Source: Gammaproteobacteria bacterium CG_4_10_14_0_2_um_filter_38_22 (GTDB lineage: Bacteria; Pseudomonadota; Gammaproteobacteria; Coxiellales; Coxiellaceae). Taken from it: a stretch of 64,000 bases of DNA. Below are positions 37,600-47,261 of this stretch, in pieces. The DNA lies in assembly GCA_002793195.1 (NCBI GenBank), contig PFPT01000004.1:36673-100672 (forward strand), written 5' to 3'. The notes beneath the pieces were generated by a model. That model saw only the letters and a program-made list of their open reading frames with translations, had not been told where the DNA came from and ran no database searches. The translations under genes were made by a program, and so were the position numbers. Positions within the stretch are counted from its first letter, which is position 1, and each line of letters begins with the position of its first letter.

Positions 37600-40593
37600 T
37601 TAGTATTGATTCCCAGCCAGCGAACCGCTCTGCCGCGATTCAGCTGGTAATGGTTCGCTTGGTAATTGCAAATCACTCATTAACAATAAGCCAATACCCG
37701 TACCTGCTCCGATACGAATAGTTGGCGCACGATTGAAATTACTTCCCATGTGCTGCGCATAAGCCTGCCCTACTTTCCCAAAACCGACCGCAACTTGCTG
37801 GTTTACGCTCAACGGCGTGGTTTTTAATGTGCAACCAAAACCACCAAACAAGCAATCTGAAGTAACACCTTCATTTGTAATACCTTGAGAAATACCTTGA
37901 ACAAATGAAGCAGCAAACAAAGTGCCATATCGCAATAAATAATGGTTATTCACTTGCCCAGAAAGCGCAGTTCGAGCTGTGTTTGGATCGATCGCAACTG
38001 CATTAATTGAAATACTTTTTGGATAACGCGGATCATTGAGCACATTAAATGTGATTAATAGTCGTTTATGCTGGCGTGAAAATGTGCCCAATAATTTACT
38101 GCCATTCAATTCACCCGTCACAATACGCGCCATGATTGGCGTTTTTTCATCGCTGTTAATTGAAGTATCAATGACGGCGAATAAAACAGAACCTGCTTTG
38201 AGAATAGAGCCACCAGCCTGCGCCGCTGATAATGCACCCGAAGATGAGCCATTCGGTGATACTCCGGATTCAGCCGAAGTCGATTTTGAAGTTGGCTCAA
38301 CAACATGCTGATATTGTTGATTAGAAACATTACTCCATCCCGACAATAACTTTTCAGAAACACTCGACATAGAGGCAGCTAAACGACGAATATTATCGGT
38401 ACGTTGCTGTTGATTCATCTCCTGCTGTTGTTGTTTTTCAAATTGCGCTAAACGTGCCTCACGTGAATTATCGCCTAATGATGGAAGCAAAGCAGCTGTG
38501 TTTAATGCGGGTTGAGTAGACGTGGTCGTTGCCGTTTTTGCTGGCACGGTTTCTTGATAACCTGCCTGCGCTGCTGAAAAACCAGAACGCAACAAATCAC
38601 CTGGCGTAAAACCAGCTGTTTTCAACGCCGTTAAACTGTATCCAGCTTGTCGTAAATTGGCAGCACTTAATCCTGCGTTACGTAATTGTGAAGCAGTAAA
38701 TCCTGCTGCACGCAAATCACTCGGAGAAAAACCACCTGCAACTAATTGTCCCGCAGAATATCCTGCATTTTTTAATTGTGTCGCAGAAAATCCCGCTGCC
38801 TTCAAATCAGACGCAGAATACCCTGCATTTTTTAACTGTTGTGCACTAAATCCTGCATTTTTTAAATCAGCTGCACTAAATCCAGCATCTTTTAATGCGC
38901 CCGCACTAAATCCCGCTGATTTTAAAGCGGATGCTGAAAATCCAGCGTCTTTTAATTCTGCAGCACTGAATCCTGCCGCTTTTAAATCGGATGCTGAAAA
39001 TCCAGCGTCTTTTAAAGCTTTTGCACTGAATCCTGCTGCTTTTAATTCACCCGCACTAAAACCAGCCGCGCGCAATGCGCCTGCAGAAAATCCCGCTGCC
39101 TTCAATGCCGCTAATCCACAACCTGATTGACGCAATTCTGTTGCAGAAACACCTTGCGCACGCTGTTGTTCTAATCTTTTAACATTACAAACAACCGCAG
39201 ATTGATCAGCCGCTTTAATTTCACTTGGCGTAAATCCTGCAGCAGCTAAATCGGAATTACCGAATCCCGCCGCTTTTAAAGCATCTGCACTAAACCCTGC
39301 GTTTTTCAAAGCCGTCGCAGAAAAACCCGCTGCTTTTAAATCAGCTGCGCTGAATCCCGCTGCTTTTAAATCACTCGCACTGAATCCGGCTGCTTTCAGT
39401 TGCGCAGCAGTAAATCCTGCTGCTTTTAATGCAGTCAAACCACAACCCTCATCTCGAAGCTTGATAGCTGAAACACCTGCGGCATAGGCTTGCTTTAATT
39501 TTTCAACACTGCATTGCGCAGCAGCTTGATCGGCTGCTGCAATTTGAGCGGATGTAAATCCTGCAGCCGCTAAATCCGTGTTACTAAAACCAGCCGTTTT
39601 TAATGCTGCTGCACTATAACCTGCTGCCTTAAGTTCAGCCGCAGAAAAACCTGCATCTCTCAAATCTTGCGCACTATATCCTGCTGCTTTTAGTTGTGCC
39701 GCCGTGTATCCCGCCGCCTTCAATGCAGCAGCACCACAACCTTGCTCTCGCAATTGCGCCGCAGACATTCCTGATGCATAGTCTTGTTTTAATTTTTGCG
39801 CATTACATTGCACAGGGGTTTTTTCTGAAGAAAATCCAGCATCTTGTAATTGCGCTGGAGTGAATCCCGCTGATTTTAAATCAGCTGCAGAAAAACCAGC
39901 TGATTTTAATTCACCTGCCGTAAAACCAGCACTTTTTAAATCTTGCGCACTATATCCTGCCGCTTTCAAATCTCCCGCAGAAAATCCAGCCGCAATTAAC
40001 TCCTTAAGATCAAAACCACAAGTGTGTAGTTGCTCAGCACTCATACCAATTTGTTTAAGGTCACCTACTGTATATCCCGCTAATTTTAATGCAGGACAAG
40101 AACAACCCTGACACAATAATTCTTCTGCCGTGACGCCTGTTTGCCTTGCCAATTCTAAATTTTTAGCAGTACAACTTGCTGGATTGGGTTTATACATCAC
40201 TACCACTTTATTAATGGGGCAAGCTGCTTTACCGTCAGATTGAGATTCTGTCGTTTGGCCAAATTGATCTGGATTTCCAATAAAACCAGAGCGCGTAATA
40301 GTAGGCACAAATGAAGTACCTGTTTTCATCGCTTTTTCTTCACCTGAAACATTCGCGCTGATTTGCGCATGAACATACTCAGAAGAAGGATTACCAGAAC
40401 CCGGTGTTGAGGCGATAGCTGGGCCACCTGAAACCTCAGCGCCTGCTGCTTCGGCCTCTGCTTTTGAATGTAAATGAATAACCAGTCCGATTACTGCGGC
40501 AATAACGACAATCAACACAATCGCTAAAATAGCACGCACTTTTGCATTTTGAAAAACCGACCATTGCATTTTTTTCTGCGGGGAATCAGCCAT
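37600..40593 (-). CDS. icmE: DotG/IcmE, VirB10-like channel component with decapeptide repeats
   Basis: 997 residues (Legionella 1048). Short cytosolic N-terminus, membrane helix at about 20-41, then a repeat region (about 141-677) and a C-terminal VirB10/TrbI-like domain (about 790-997) containing GSVLFAVIDTSINSDEKTPI and SISINAVAIDP, which contributes to the outer-membrane ring. The repeat unit is a decapeptide close to AGFSAADLKA, present about 45 times. Four super-repeats each start with a Cys-x22-Cys segment (residues 141/164, 263/286, 361/384, 469/492). It spans the periplasm as the central channel. GC content is higher than in the neighbours because of Ala and Gly codons. Confidence 0.95.
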   Translation of the reverse strand: MADSPQKKMQWSVFQNAKVRAILAIVLIVVIAAVIGLVIHLHSKAEAEAAGAEVSGGPAIASTPGSGNPSSEYVHAQISANVSGEEKAMKTGTSFVPTITRSGFIGNPDQFGQTTESQSDGKAACPINKVVVMYKPNPASCTAKNLELARQTGVTAEELLCQGCSCPALKLAGYTVGDLKQIGMSAEQLHTCGFDLKELIAAGFSAGDLKAAGYSAQDLKSAGFTAGELKSAGFSAADLKSAGFTPAQLQDAGFSSEKTPVQCNAQKLKQDYASGMSAAQLREQGCGAAALKAAGYTAAQLKAAGYSAQDLRDAGFSAAELKAAGYSAAALKTAGFSNTDLAAAGFTSAQIAAADQAAAQCSVEKLKQAYAAGVSAIKLRDEGCGLTALKAAGFTAAQLKAAGFSASDLKAAGFSAADLKAAGFSATALKNAGFSADALKAAGFGNSDLAAAGFTPSEIKAADQSAVVCNVKRLEQQRAQGVSATELRQSGCGLAALKAAGFSAGALRAAGFSAGELKAAGFSAKALKDAGFSASDLKAAGFSAAELKDAGFSASALKSAGFSAGALKDAGFSAADLKNAGFSAQQLKNAGYSASDLKAAGFSATQLKNAGYSAGQLVAGGFSPSDLRAAGFTASQLRNAGLSAANLRQAGYSLTALKTAGFTPGDLLRSGFSAAQAGYQETVPAKTATTTSTQPALNTAALLPSLGDNSREARLAQFEKQQQQEMNQQQRTDNIRRLAASMSSVSEKLLSGWSNVSNQQYQHVVEPTSKSTSAESGVSPNGSSSGALSAAQAGGSILKAGSVLFAVIDTSINSDEKTPIMARIVTGELNGSKLLGTFSRQHKRLLITFNVLNDPRYPKSISINAVAIDPNTARTALSGQVNNHYLLRYGTLFAASFVQGISQGITNEGVTSDCLFGGFGCTLKTTPLSVNQQVAVGFGKVGQAYAQHMGSNFNRAPTIRIGAGTGIGLLLMSDLQLPSEPLPAESRQSGSLAGNQY
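38563..40173 (-). repeat. Tandem 30-bp coding repeats inside dotG/icmE
   Basis: About 45 diverged in-frame 30-bp units encode decapeptides of the form (F/Y)(S/T)AxxL(K/R)xAG. They are arranged in four blocks, each introduced by a Cys-containing spacer of the pattern C-x12-G-x(V/M)S-A with the second Cys 23 residues after the first. DNA identity between units is partial, so this is an old amplified coding array and not CRISPR. Confidence 0.93.
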
Positions 40594-40597
40594 GACA

Positions 40598-41665
40598 TTA
40601 TGATCCTCTAATCGATAATTGAACTATCTCGCCACGATGCGAGGCTAATATAACAGGGGTTTTCATCAACTCATATACGTGCGTCCCATCTGGACTATTC
40701 ATACTTGATAACCATCCTGGTGATAAAACTGTCACGCGCGTACGCAAAAATAAATGTCCCTGATAAGACCACGCTTGCGCTGGCGCACCATCAACCGTCA
40801 ACAATGTCGCACCATCTGGCGCAACGCCATCTAAAAAACTCATGAGAACAGGATTCGCTGCCTGCGGCAATCCACTCGTTCCAACCACAGCATTAGGTCC
40901 CAAACCCGGCATACGTAAATCCACTCGATAATCTACTGCGTGCTGACCCGGCATCAAAGTCAACATCACGGGCGTATTTTCACCTTTCAACATCACAGCC
41001 AAATTACCTTGTTCATAACGATCACGTGCTTGCACAATTAACATATCCCCTTTGCCATTGGGCGTGCTGGGTTGAATATTAAATGCATTGGGATTTCCAA
41101 GATCATAACCTACAACTGGCCAAGGCTGTCCTGTCGAATCTAAAAAAACCAACGATGTCACATAACCAGAACGCAAGCGAATAACCGGCGGTGCAGCACC
41201 GGGTGACATATTCACTAAAATTGAACTCGATGTGGGTTTCGGTGGCACACCAGGATATTGCGCAACGGCTTGCTGACTATTATTAAACATATTACGCAAT
41301 GTCACAATTTGCGATGGACTCAGTGGCATTAAATTACGCAATACTTGAGTAAACGCAGTTTGACTACCCGGTGTACTACCAAATGCATTTGCAGAAACGG
41401 CTGCTACATTTGAATTTGGCACTGTTTGTAATTGCGGTGCTTGAGCTGATTCAGCTGGCAAATTAGTCTGTGTCACTGTTGTTGCATTTTTTTGTGGATC
41501 TGGTTGCGTACCATCATCCACATATGTTGCACCTGGCAATGGAGCAGATGGTGACGCTGTTATGGCTTGTGTTGTCTGCGTTGGCGCATCTGCAGCAAGC
41601 ACGGCAACACTTGCAATTGCGTTGACGCTCAACGCTGCTATCGTTATGAAAAAAATTCTTTTCAC
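40598..41665 (-). CDS. icmK: DotH/IcmK, outer-membrane core ring component
   Basis: 355 residues (Legionella 360) with a cleavable signal peptide (ISVNAIASVAVLAADAP-like end), a variable proline/glutamine-rich linker (about 25-110) and a conserved C-terminal domain. Family segments include LMPLSPSQIVTLRNMFNN, VRLRSGYVTSLVFLDSTGQP and DGTHVYELMKTPVILASHRG. DotH with DotC and DotD forms the outer-membrane part of the core complex. It sits 5 bp before dotG. Confidence 0.94.
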   Translation of the reverse strand: MKRIFFITIAALSVNAIASVAVLAADAPTQTTQAITASPSAPLPGATYVDDGTQPDPQKNATTVTQTNLPAESAQAPQLQTVPNSNVAAVSANAFGSTPGSQTAFTQVLRNLMPLSPSQIVTLRNMFNNSQQAVAQYPGVPPKPTSSSILVNMSPGAAPPVIRLRSGYVTSLVFLDSTGQPWPVVGYDLGNPNAFNIQPSTPNGKGDMLIVQARDRYEQGNLAVMLKGENTPVMLTLMPGQHAVDYRVDLRMPGLGPNAVVGTSGLPQAANPVLMSFLDGVAPDGATLLTVDGAPAQAWSYQGHLFLRTRVTVLSPGWLSSMNSPDGTHVYELMKTPVILASHRGEIVQLSIRGS

Positions 41666-41699
41666 CGTATCTCTCTCTCGTTATTCATGTTAATTCCCA

Positions 41700-42371
41700 T
41701 TACTCTTGCGCTGCGGGCGCAAATTCATTAATCGCAATTTGATTGGGGTTATTTTGCACGGGCACACGCACAACAATAACGATTATCTTAAGTGGCTGAC
41801 GAATTGTTTTTTTCATATTCGTGTAAGTGATCATAATCGGTAATTCCACTTTCCATACATAACGGCCATTTAATACGGCTTGATATTGAATAACTGGCGC
41901 ACCCGTTACTGTCGCATTTGAAACCATACCCAATTTCACCAAAGAATCCAAATCACCACTTTGTTGGAAAGACTGCAAAAACCAATGCCATCCATCTGGC
42001 GTAAAATTATTGGATGCCGCTTCTAATTGCGAACGCCAATGAATGTAATCCAAGCTAAATGCTTGCTGAATCGAATCTGAAACCCATTGCAACACATAAT
42101 TATTATCTACCACTGGATCCGATAAAGGGTGCCACTTAATAAGCTGATAAGCTGAATTTGTTGCGAAATATTGTGGCTCTGGCGGATTAAGATAGTGATC
42201 AACTACGGCAAATAATAAAATCACATCAATAAAAAACACAAAAACTAAAGCAAAAACGGCACGTTTATAATTATCACGGTAAAAACCATTGCGCAGCAAA
42301 ACGAGCGTCAAACCTTCCGAGTTTGGCTTTCGATCTTCACTGATATTTTTATCTTTTATCTCTTCTGCCAT
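41700..42371 (-). CDS. icmL: DotI/IcmL, inner-membrane Dot/Icm component
   Basis: 223 residues (Legionella 212). Short cytosolic N-terminus with LVLLRNGFYRDNYKRAVFAL, one membrane helix (about 40-60), then a VirB8-like periplasmic domain (FTPDGWHWFLQSF, VTGAPVIQYQAVLNGRYVWKVELPIMITY). DotI relates to TraM of conjugative plasmid R64. It is preceded by a paralogue in the dotJ position, 13 bp away, and followed by dotH. Confidence 0.94.
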   Translation of the reverse strand: MAEEIKDKNISEDRKPNSEGLTLVLLRNGFYRDNYKRAVFALVFVFFIDVILLFAVVDHYLNPPEPQYFATNSAYQLIKWHPLSDPVVDNNYVLQWVSDSIQQAFSLDYIHWRSQLEAASNNFTPDGWHWFLQSFQQSGDLDSLVKLGMVSNATVTGAPVIQYQAVLNGRYVWKVELPIMITYTNMKKTIRQPLKIIVIVVRVPVQNNPNQIAINEFAPAAQE

Positions 42372-42383
42372 ACTTTCTTTGCT

Positions 42384-43010
42384 CTACTCTGCTGGTTTCG
42401 AAAGGAAATTAATAATTTGAATACCTTGAGATGCATTCAAAGTTGGGACACGCTGCACATCTATTGTAATGACAATATTACGCTGCGATGATGTGCTCGC
42501 GCTCGTATAAGTCACCAACAATGGCAGCTGCACGCGCCAAGTAAATCGGCCATGCACAATCATACGCGCTAATATCACGGGCGGCCCAGAAACAACAGAG
42601 CTGATAATTAATCGCTTATCGACCAACTCACTCAAAAAGCCAGATGCTTTCAATGCGCTCATCATTTTCGCCCAACCTTCTGTTGTAAAGCGCGGTTTTA
42701 CTTGCGCTAATTGCTTCTGATAGCGTGAAAAACTTAAATTATAAATGAGCCGGGTTGTTAAAGCAGACCATCGAACGATAAAAGAGCTGGTGATGACTGG
42801 TTCTGACAGTGAATGCATGGGCACAACATCACCATTTGTTGCAGCAGCATAATATAAAGGTTGTTTTCGATCGTAAGTCATCCATGCTAATACGCATGAC
42901 AATATCGCACAAATCACAACCAAAAATACAAGCCACTTCATCGTGCGACGATAAGCATCACGATAAAATTTATTGAGCTGTAATGCCAATTCTTGTGAAT
43001 CTGTATTCAT
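42384..43010 (-). CDS. icmM: DotJ-position paralogue of DotI with full periplasmic domain
   Basis: 208 residues, clearly homologous to the neighbouring DotI: LQLNKFYRDAYRRTMKWLVF, a membrane helix, then the same periplasmic fold (FTTEGWAKMMSALKASGFL, VSGPPVILARMIVHGRFTWRVQLPLLVTY). In Legionella the gene at this place, dotJ/icmM, encodes a protein of about 94 residues lacking the periplasmic domain. The symbol is given by position; the protein could equally be called a second IcmL. Between dotK and dotI. Confidence 0.85.
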   Translation of the reverse strand: MNTDSQELALQLNKFYRDAYRRTMKWLVFLVVICAILSCVLAWMTYDRKQPLYYAAATNGDVVPMHSLSEPVITSSFIVRWSALTTRLIYNLSFSRYQKQLAQVKPRFTTEGWAKMMSALKASGFLSELVDKRLIISSVVSGPPVILARMIVHGRFTWRVQLPLLVTYTSASTSSQRNIVITIDVQRVPTLNASQGIQIINFLSKPAE

Positions 43011-43028
43011 ATCAATCTCAATGATGTC

Positions 43029-43643
43029 TTAATACCATGCTGTATTATCACGATAATAACGAAAACTAATTTCCACGCGACGATTCAAACGTCGACCTGC
43101 TTCACTACCATTCCACGCGATTGCCTTATGATTACCACGACCCACTGCATAAATAAGTCGAGAATTAATGCCTCGTTTCACCAAATATTTCTCAACAGAT
43201 ACCGCTTGGCGTTCTGTGCGTTGGTCTGCAAGAGAACCAAACTTTGTCATCACATCATCTGCTGAATGATTCGCATACCCCGCCACTTCAACAGAAATTT
43301 TTGAATAGGTGCACATAAAATCAGCGATGATGTTTAATATTGGCTTATAATCATCTCTAATTTCAGCCGTTTCATTTTCAAACAAGGTATCGCTTGGCAA
43401 AATAAATCGCCATGTCTGTCCTAGCTGAATCACCTGCACATCATGGGTTTGCAGCAAACACAAATCATATGCGCGACGCTGAATAGCGGGAATGGGTTTG
43501 GGCACCTTAACCAATGTTTCAGGTCTAACAAGCGGCCATTTTCCTAAATATTTTTTACAGGGCGACGAGCAACTGGATAGGCTTAGCAAAACCCATATTA
43601 CCAGTAGCACAAGGGAAAAATATTTTACTTTTGCTACGCTCAT
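43029..43643 (-). CDS. icmN: DotK/IcmN, OmpA-like lipoprotein of the Dot/Icm outer complex
   Basis: 204 residues. A lipoprotein signal peptide ends LSLSSCSSPC (lipobox LSSC, Cys25). The OmpA C-terminal peptidoglycan-binding domain follows, with EVAGYANHSADDVMTKFGSL, LADQRTERQAVSVEKYLVKRG and GSEAGRRLNRRVEISF. DotK decorates the periphery of the Dot/Icm core ring and binds peptidoglycan. It lies 85 bp downstream of dotL, the largest gap between icmQ and icmE. Confidence 0.92.
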   Translation of the reverse strand: MSVAKVKYFSLVLLVIWVLLSLSSCSSPCKKYLGKWPLVRPETLVKVPKPIPAIQRRAYDLCLLQTHDVQVIQLGQTWRFILPSDTLFENETAEIRDDYKPILNIIADFMCTYSKISVEVAGYANHSADDVMTKFGSLADQRTERQAVSVEKYLVKRGINSRLIYAVGRGNHKAIAWNGSEAGRRLNRRVEISFRYYRDNTAWY

Positions 43644-43728
43644 TTCTGATTTTCCCTAACGATCTTTCAAAAAAGCACATCAATGTAAACAATAATCTAA
43701 CAAAACATACTTAAGAAAGCATTAAAAA

Positions 43729-46122
43729 TTAATCAGACTCGCTTTCTACCGCTTCTTTTTTCTTCAATGAAACGCCCGCCACAATTTCACGTAACTTTGC
43801 GGTAATTTGAGGCGCCAATACAGGCGGCTCTAAAGGCGCAGGAGGATAATCTGTTCCGCGATCCATATCGCCAATTAATTCAATGCCTATGCTGCTGGCT
43901 TGTTTACTGGATTTTCCGCAAAGTCGCTGCAAATATTCAATTTGATCACGCACTTTTTTGCGATCTAAAATAGCAGCGCGGAACTTGGGATCATCTGGAA
44001 TCCATAATTTTTCAAGATACTCACTCATATGCAGTGGCGTAAAAATATTCAAACGATCTTCTGATTCTTCCATTTGTGTTTGCGATACTTCCGCAAAAAA
44101 ATCGGATGGAATATCACCATCATCAATTTGCACACGCTCTTCAAAATTATTCAAAACCAGGATGGCACGCTGAATTGGAGGAAACGTTTCAAACGTTTGC
44201 ATCAGTTGCATCACACGTTCAATCTCTTCATTTTCCGGAACCGCAATGGATTCCCATTCGCCCGCTTTGGCTTGACTAAGTGATTGATAGGTTTCAAACG
44301 TCTTACCTAACTGCTCAACTGCTTCATCTGTTGGCGAATCGATCATCAAAAAGTGATTTAAATGCATGCGTTTTACTGGCGCAGGATTCGCATAATAAAA
44401 ACGACCTCGCACAATTTTCGACTTAAAAAAGAAATGCGCTTCCCCTTCGCGCTGCTCTTTTAAATCCAACAAATCAACGCGTGCACGTTTTTCAAGTCGC
44501 GCTCCTTTCGCATCGGCATACATACCCAACACGCTACCTTGATCAACTTGAAAACTATCCACGTGTGTTACATAAGATTCGCCCGCTGTTTTCATAAAGA
44601 AATCCCACGTTTCAATGGGATCTTCTAATTTCATACAAATTTTAATATTCGTGTTCGCACCAATCGATGCCGCTTCTTCTTTTGATGCCTTTTGAAATGC
44701 CGGTAAATCTTGTCCCGCAAAAATAACAGAGAACCCCAATGATCGTGCCTGCGCAGGGACAACTGCAAAGCCTTCAACTGCATAATATCCATATTCATCT
44801 AACACACATAAATAAGGTGTTTCTGCATTCGTCGGTTTACGTTCAATCAAATCTTTAAACTCACCCTCAACGCTATCACCCAAACCGGCCGCCATCATGG
44901 ATTTCAACGTAGCAATAATAATTTTACCTAAATTCGCTAACTCTTCGGGTGATTTTTCAAGGGCGGGTAACAATACGCATAAAATACGACGATTCAAGAC
45001 AACATCTGTTAAATCTACCTCGGGTAAACGGATACGTAAAATATGCCCATAAGTATCTGCCAATGAAGTAAAAATACGCACCAATTGCATCGTAATGTAA
45101 CCATGCTGTTCAAACACCTGCGATACCTGCTTACCTTTACTTTCTTTTTTAAATCCAGGCAGCGTTAACACATAATTCATTAATGGCTCTAAAATAGAAG
45201 GGGGGAAATTTTCCAAGCTTACTGATTCCATCCCATCGCGCGGAAATAATTTATCAAGCGTAATAGATTCTAACTTGGGTAAATGAAAATAATTACGAAT
45301 CGTATTGGCATCTAATAAAATATGCCCAGCATCACGCATCGCCACCAATACTTTCATCAATGATTCAACGAAACCAATAGCACGACCTTTCCACATATCT
45401 GCATCGCCGCTGCCACCTTTTGATGTACCCATCAAACTAACAACTAAGTTTGATAACATACTCGACGAACCTGAACCAAACGGGTTTAACGTATTCGATA
45501 GACGCGATTCTTGCGGGCCAATTACATCACGCGCACCTGTCATAAAATTAATTAACAACAAATCATCTTCGCGCCCCATTGATCGTACCATCGAAAACAC
45601 AGAGGCATACAAACTGTTATCACCTTTACCATCAACATAAATAAACCCAGACGCTTGCAGTAATGCATTATAAGTAATAGATAATAATGCTTGTGTCTTA
45701 CCTGAACCGGTTGATCCAAAGATCAGCACATGCGTTCGCATGTCTTCATTGCTAAACCACAGTTCATTCGATGTTTTAATCTCATTTCCGAAATAATAAA
45801 TACCTCGAGCCATACGAGGCTTGTTATTACCCGGCAATAAATCATTAAAATCCTTTTGATGAGAAACCAGCGGCAAACGAAATGGCAATGTCCGTTTTTG
45901 AGTATAACCATACAAAAAAGCAAAGAACCCTATGATCAGCACCAACTCACTTACGTAGCCAACCACAAAAGATGTGCACGCAAAGGCAAGCATCACGATA
46001 GACAATGAAACACGATTTTTTAACGTATCCGAGATACGCATGCCGAGCGTGCGCGTATCTCGGACAATCCGCGCCTGATCTTGTTCTTGACTAGAGTCTA
46101 ACCCGCGTTGTTTGTACGCCAT
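43729..46122 (-). CDS. icmO: DotL/IcmO, type IV coupling protein ATPase
   Basis: 797 residues (Legionella 783). Two N-terminal membrane helices (about 40-75), Walker A FGSTGSGKTQ at about 135-144, Walker B-like YLCVLDEYGYY at about 435-445 and GFSVIFAGQDLPAF downstream. The C-terminal extension (after about 590) is where DotN, IcmS/IcmW and LvgA bind in Legionella; it is Glu-rich here. DotL receives effectors and hands them to the channel. Its first 25 bp overlap the end of dotM/icmP. Confidence 0.96.
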   Translation of the reverse strand: MAYKQRGLDSSQEQDQARIVRDTRTLGMRISDTLKNRVSLSIVMLAFACTSFVVGYVSELVLIIGFFAFLYGYTQKRTLPFRLPLVSHQKDFNDLLPGNNKPRMARGIYYFGNEIKTSNELWFSNEDMRTHVLIFGSTGSGKTQALLSITYNALLQASGFIYVDGKGDNSLYASVFSMVRSMGREDDLLLINFMTGARDVIGPQESRLSNTLNPFGSGSSSMLSNLVVSLMGTSKGGSGDADMWKGRAIGFVESLMKVLVAMRDAGHILLDANTIRNYFHLPKLESITLDKLFPRDGMESVSLENFPPSILEPLMNYVLTLPGFKKESKGKQVSQVFEQHGYITMQLVRIFTSLADTYGHILRIRLPEVDLTDVVLNRRILCVLLPALEKSPEELANLGKIIIATLKSMMAAGLGDSVEGEFKDLIERKPTNAETPYLCVLDEYGYYAVEGFAVVPAQARSLGFSVIFAGQDLPAFQKASKEEAASIGANTNIKICMKLEDPIETWDFFMKTAGESYVTHVDSFQVDQGSVLGMYADAKGARLEKRARVDLLDLKEQREGEAHFFFKSKIVRGRFYYANPAPVKRMHLNHFLMIDSPTDEAVEQLGKTFETYQSLSQAKAGEWESIAVPENEEIERVMQLMQTFETFPPIQRAILVLNNFEERVQIDDGDIPSDFFAEVSQTQMEESEDRLNIFTPLHMSEYLEKLWIPDDPKFRAAILDRKKVRDQIEYLQRLCGKSSKQASSIGIELIGDMDRGTDYPPAPLEPPVLAPQITAKLREIVAGVSLKKKEAVESESD

Positions 46123-47258
46123 TGTTCACTCTCTTCTACAAATAGAATAGTTTGCAGTGATTCTTCTAATGCATCGACTGCTGATTTGATCATTGGTGTT
46201 TTTAATGCGCGTCCCACTTTTTTTTCTGCTTTCCAATGCGCATAAATACCAGCCACTTCAACAAATGCCGTTTGACGTCCTACCGAATTCAACGTAAACC
46301 ACAAACGCCGATCAACCGGCTTTAACCATAAAAATTCCGCACTAGCGAGCACACCATCTGTACGCGCAATCTCCAACATAGAGGCCATCAATGTCGTCAT
46401 AAAGGCATGCCGTTTTTCAAGCCACTTTAGAATTTTATGATTTTTATATTCTGCTAATTTTTCAGAAACACCGGTGAAATCCAATTTGCCAGATGCAGCA
46501 GATACGGCAATTTGAGATAAAATGGCATTTGCAACTGGACGACGTCCTGTTGCGCGCGCTAAAAAAACCAAAGACAATGCTTTAATATGAATGGGCAATG
46601 CATCAATTCCTTTCCACAGCGGCCCCAACTGCAAAGCAAACAACCGAAATGTGGGCTTATGTTTTAACACCCATACTTTTTTCCCCGCCACTGTTTTGAC
46701 AGATAATAAATCGTTCTCACGACAAAAATAAAGCGGCAACTTTGCCATCGCCCATGGACCTTTGTCGATATCCTGTTTTACCAAATCCATCGAAATAATT
46801 GGTGTAATTTGTGGCCACACCTCTTGACCAACAACACGCAAGGTTTTCATTGTATAACTATGATGAAATTGCGAAGCGCCTTGTGCGTAGCATAAACCAG
46901 CCAACACTAAAAAAATAACAATAATAGGGTAACGGGTCCAATGACCAATGTCTGCATTAATTGCAGCAAATTTATTCCAATCTACTTTACTCGGATCGGT
47001 ATTCTGCATGTAAGCTTGGAATGAATTGAGTTCTTGAAAATTGGGTTTGGGCAAGTGCAACAGATGCGCAATAGGTTGCCATAATTCCGCAAGAAATCGA
47101 ACAAAGTCAATCTCATGAATGCGCAACCAAAAAACAGGAATCACAACATATTTTTCATCAACCCACCAAAAAATAACAATGGCACCGAAAAAAAGGCAAA
47201 TGAGCCAAAAAAAATTGGCTGTATGATCTGACTGATTTTGCTGTCCCGCCGGATTCAT
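46098..47258 (-). CDS. icmP: DotM/IcmP, coupling-complex membrane protein
   Basis: 386 residues (Legionella 376). Membrane segments at about 12-32 (FFWLICLFFGAIVIFWWVDE) and about 113-133 (YPIIVIFLVLAGLCYAQGAS) precede a cytosolic, basic domain that in Legionella recognises Glu-rich effector signals. Segments such as GPWAMAKLPLYFCRENDLL and HAFMTTLMASMLEIARTDGVL are family-typical. Overlaps dotL by 25 bp and follows icmQ by 3 bp. Confidence 0.94.
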   Translation of the reverse strand: MNPAGQQNQSDHTANFFWLICLFFGAIVIFWWVDEKYVVIPVFWLRIHEIDFVRFLAELWQPIAHLLHLPKPNFQELNSFQAYMQNTDPSKVDWNKFAAINADIGHWTRYPIIVIFLVLAGLCYAQGASQFHHSYTMKTLRVVGQEVWPQITPIISMDLVKQDIDKGPWAMAKLPLYFCRENDLLSVKTVAGKKVWVLKHKPTFRLFALQLGPLWKGIDALPIHIKALSLVFLARATGRRPVANAILSQIAVSAASGKLDFTGVSEKLAEYKNHKILKWLEKRHAFMTTLMASMLEIARTDGVLASAEFLWLKPVDRRLWFTLNSVGRQTAFVEVAGIYAHWKAEKKVGRALKTPMIKSAVDALEESLQTILFVEESEQWRTNNAG

Positions 47259-47261
47259 TCC

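Noticed and set aside
38657..40111. Long plus-strand open frames rich in Asn-Pro-Ala opposite dotG
   Set aside because: They are mirror products of the repeated, stop-poor dotG codons and have no ribosome-binding sites.
38563..40173. Regular 30-bp repeats that could look like a CRISPR array or satellite
   Set aside because: Units are contiguous without spacers, diverged, and encode in-frame decapeptides of DotG.
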